A stretch of 64,000 bases of DNA, taken from positions 31,108-95,107 of the forward strand of contig NW_021638287.1 of assembly GCF_900090045.1 (NCBI RefSeq), in the 5' to 3' direction. Shown piece after piece: positions 62,698-64,000 of this stretch (position 1 is its first letter; every line of letters begins with the position of its first letter). Source of the DNA: Plasmodium malariae (Eukaryota; Apicomplexa; Aconoidasida; Haemosporida; Plasmodiidae). The notes under the pieces are model-generated. The model searched no databases. It saw only the letters and a program-made list of their open reading frames with translations, and had not been told where the DNA came from. The translations under genes were made by a program, and so were the position numbers.

Positions 62698-64000
62698 ATG
62701 GAAATGAATGAAGAAGTTTATGTATAATTTTATTTTTCATATTACGAATAATATGATATGATTTATTTTAATACAGTTTATCTGATATAACAACATGAAT
62801 GTATATACTCTTTATAAGGTATTTACATTTATTTTAATACGTCCTTTTATTAATTCTATTTTCAGGATGAAATTTTAAAAAGTTTACCCTCATATAAAAT
62901 ATATGAAGAATATGGCTCTAAGGTCAGTGGAGAATCATACGGAATTAATTGTAATATATTCAATTCAGTAAAAAAAGAATACAAAAATAAATGTATTAAT
63001 CTTTGTAATAAAGTTGTAAGAAATTTAGAAAATTTTCCAGAAAAAGGTAAATCCGGAAACTATAAAGACTACTGTACACATTATATATACTGGATATATA
63101 AAGAAATAAGAGAAATGTTTAAAAAAGGTGTGAATGATAATGATATAGCAGATGTCATTTCTAAATTTATTGAATTACAATCTACTATTATTGAAACTTA
63201 TCGGATATATAACTGTAGTTATAAATTTGTTCATAAAAATTTAAACGAATTAAATCAAAAAAAGGAAGAGAAATACTTGTATGAATATTTTACAAATTAC
63301 GATATTATTAAAAGTAGAGATATTTGTACTTCTGTTGACATTAATAATTATAAAAAGTATCTTAGTTCTATTCGTGATTTATATAATAAAAAAAAGCGTG
63401 AATGTTGTGAGAAAAAAATATCAACATGTCCAGAATATTTTTTGCACTGTGGTGATGAGGTTAATCCAAATAATCTCCTTTCTGTATTAGATTCCACAAA
63501 TAACGAAGGATGTAGTGGACTAAAAAGCATTGCACCTAAAATATTTGAGAAAAATTCTGATTCTACACCATTTAATCAAGAATTTATGAAATCAATTTAT
63601 TTTACTGGATGTCCTGTTCTGAAAAGTGACGGATCTTCATCAAATAATGGTAGTATGTCATGCAATTTATTCCGAGCAAATGTCAATCCACGTAGCATTG
63701 TAACTGAAAATGGAAAAACGGCACAACAAGATATTCCTGGAGGTTCGTCTTTGCAAGTACAGGTGACAACATCGAAAACATATTTAGCAGACATTCCATC
63801 TGAAAAAAATAAAAAACAAGAAGTTGCTATTAGTCAAGGAGAAAAAAATAAAAGGAAATCTGAAAAAATCATAAATAATGAATTTAGATGGAATTTTGGA
63901 AAAGGAACATTACGTTGTCCACCTAATAAACCAGAAGAAGATGAATACGGAATGTGTGATTATATGGAAGAAATTGGTTGAAGATAATTTTTATGCAAAA
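62698..64000 (+). pseudogene. pir: PIR family protein (long form), frameshifted and cut by window end
   Basis: Counterpart of the long pir at 16516. Exon 1 (62698-62721) encodes MEMNEEVY. Intron 1 (62722-62865) is 144 bases, the same length as in the left copy. Exon 2 from 62866 starts DEILKSLPS and carries the Cys-rich domain with CTHYIYWIY, paired cysteines to about position 63,660, a charged spacer, and the RW...L.CP...C.Y.EE module from 63,886. At 63,970-63,975 there is one extra A compared with the left copy, giving a TGA at 63,979. In the next frame the ELV continuation resumes to the window end. The gene is therefore either frameshifted or affected by one base-call error. The membrane span and tail exon would lie beyond the window. 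If the shift is an artefact, this is an intact pir. Confidence 0.7.

Larger units (their letters stand above)
46990..64000 (+). repeat. Segmental duplication, right copy (continues past window)
   Basis: Second copy of the block described at 1,080-18,400, same orientation. All four genes are present in order. The copy is cut by the window end inside the long pir. The left edge is estimated from shared sequence around AAGCTTATATTTACT (about 47,168). Confidence 0.85.

Noticed and set aside
1..64000. Telomere repeats, tRNA or rRNA genes, CRISPR arrays
   Set aside because: No GGGTTYA/CCCTAAA-type arrays, no cloverleaf candidates and no regular spaced repeats were seen; gene content is purely subtelomeric families.

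Overview
The window is a very A+T-rich (roughly 80% by eye) stretch of a malaria-parasite subtelomere. It most resembles Plasmodium malariae or a close relative. It contains only multigene-family members typical of such regions: pir genes (micro-exon, long exon, membrane segment, basic tail exon), two-exon exported-protein genes of the fam-l/fam-m type, and one STP1/SURFIN-like gene. No housekeeping gene, tRNA, rRNA or telomere repeat is visible. P. ovale has related families and is the main alternative. The species call rests on recognised protein patterns, not on a search.

Layout. Left block (about 1.1-18.4 kb): a short pir (3211-4440), a fam gene (7796-8765), a fam pseudogene broken by one in-frame TAG (10758-11711), and a long pir (16516-18386), all on +. 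Central block (about 18.4-47 kb): fam genes at 21952-22800 and 29428-30401; a decayed fam-m-like relic at 24475-25135; the only convincing minus-strand gene, a four-exon STP1 gene (36941-34325); a weak minus-strand ORF near 40.6-40.9 kb; and a decayed fam relic that lost its start codon (43212-44001). Right block (about 47-64 kb): a collinear second copy of the left block, with short pir (49132-50372), fam gene (53683-54640), fam pseudogene with frameshifts (56638-57585), and a long pir that carries a frameshift and runs off the window (62698-64000).

The left and right blocks are a direct segmental duplication of at least 17 kb, offset by about 45.9-46.2 kb. Similarity is uneven. About 4.2 kb, from the 3' end of the short pir to the middle of the first fam gene, is nearly identical, non-coding DNA included. 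The sequence on both sides has clearly drifted. This suggests gene conversion or recent recombination with edges inside two coding genes. In both blocks the second fam gene is dead, from different lesions.

The intact products are probably surface or exported proteins of the infected red cell, made as variant copies. PIR and STP1 proteins have one C-terminal or central membrane span and a cytoplasmic tail. The fam proteins have an N-terminal hydrophobic signal, a relaxed RxL export-like motif, and two further membrane spans around a variable loop. Splice structures were inferred by eye from GT/AG boundaries, reading-frame continuity and agreement between the two copies.
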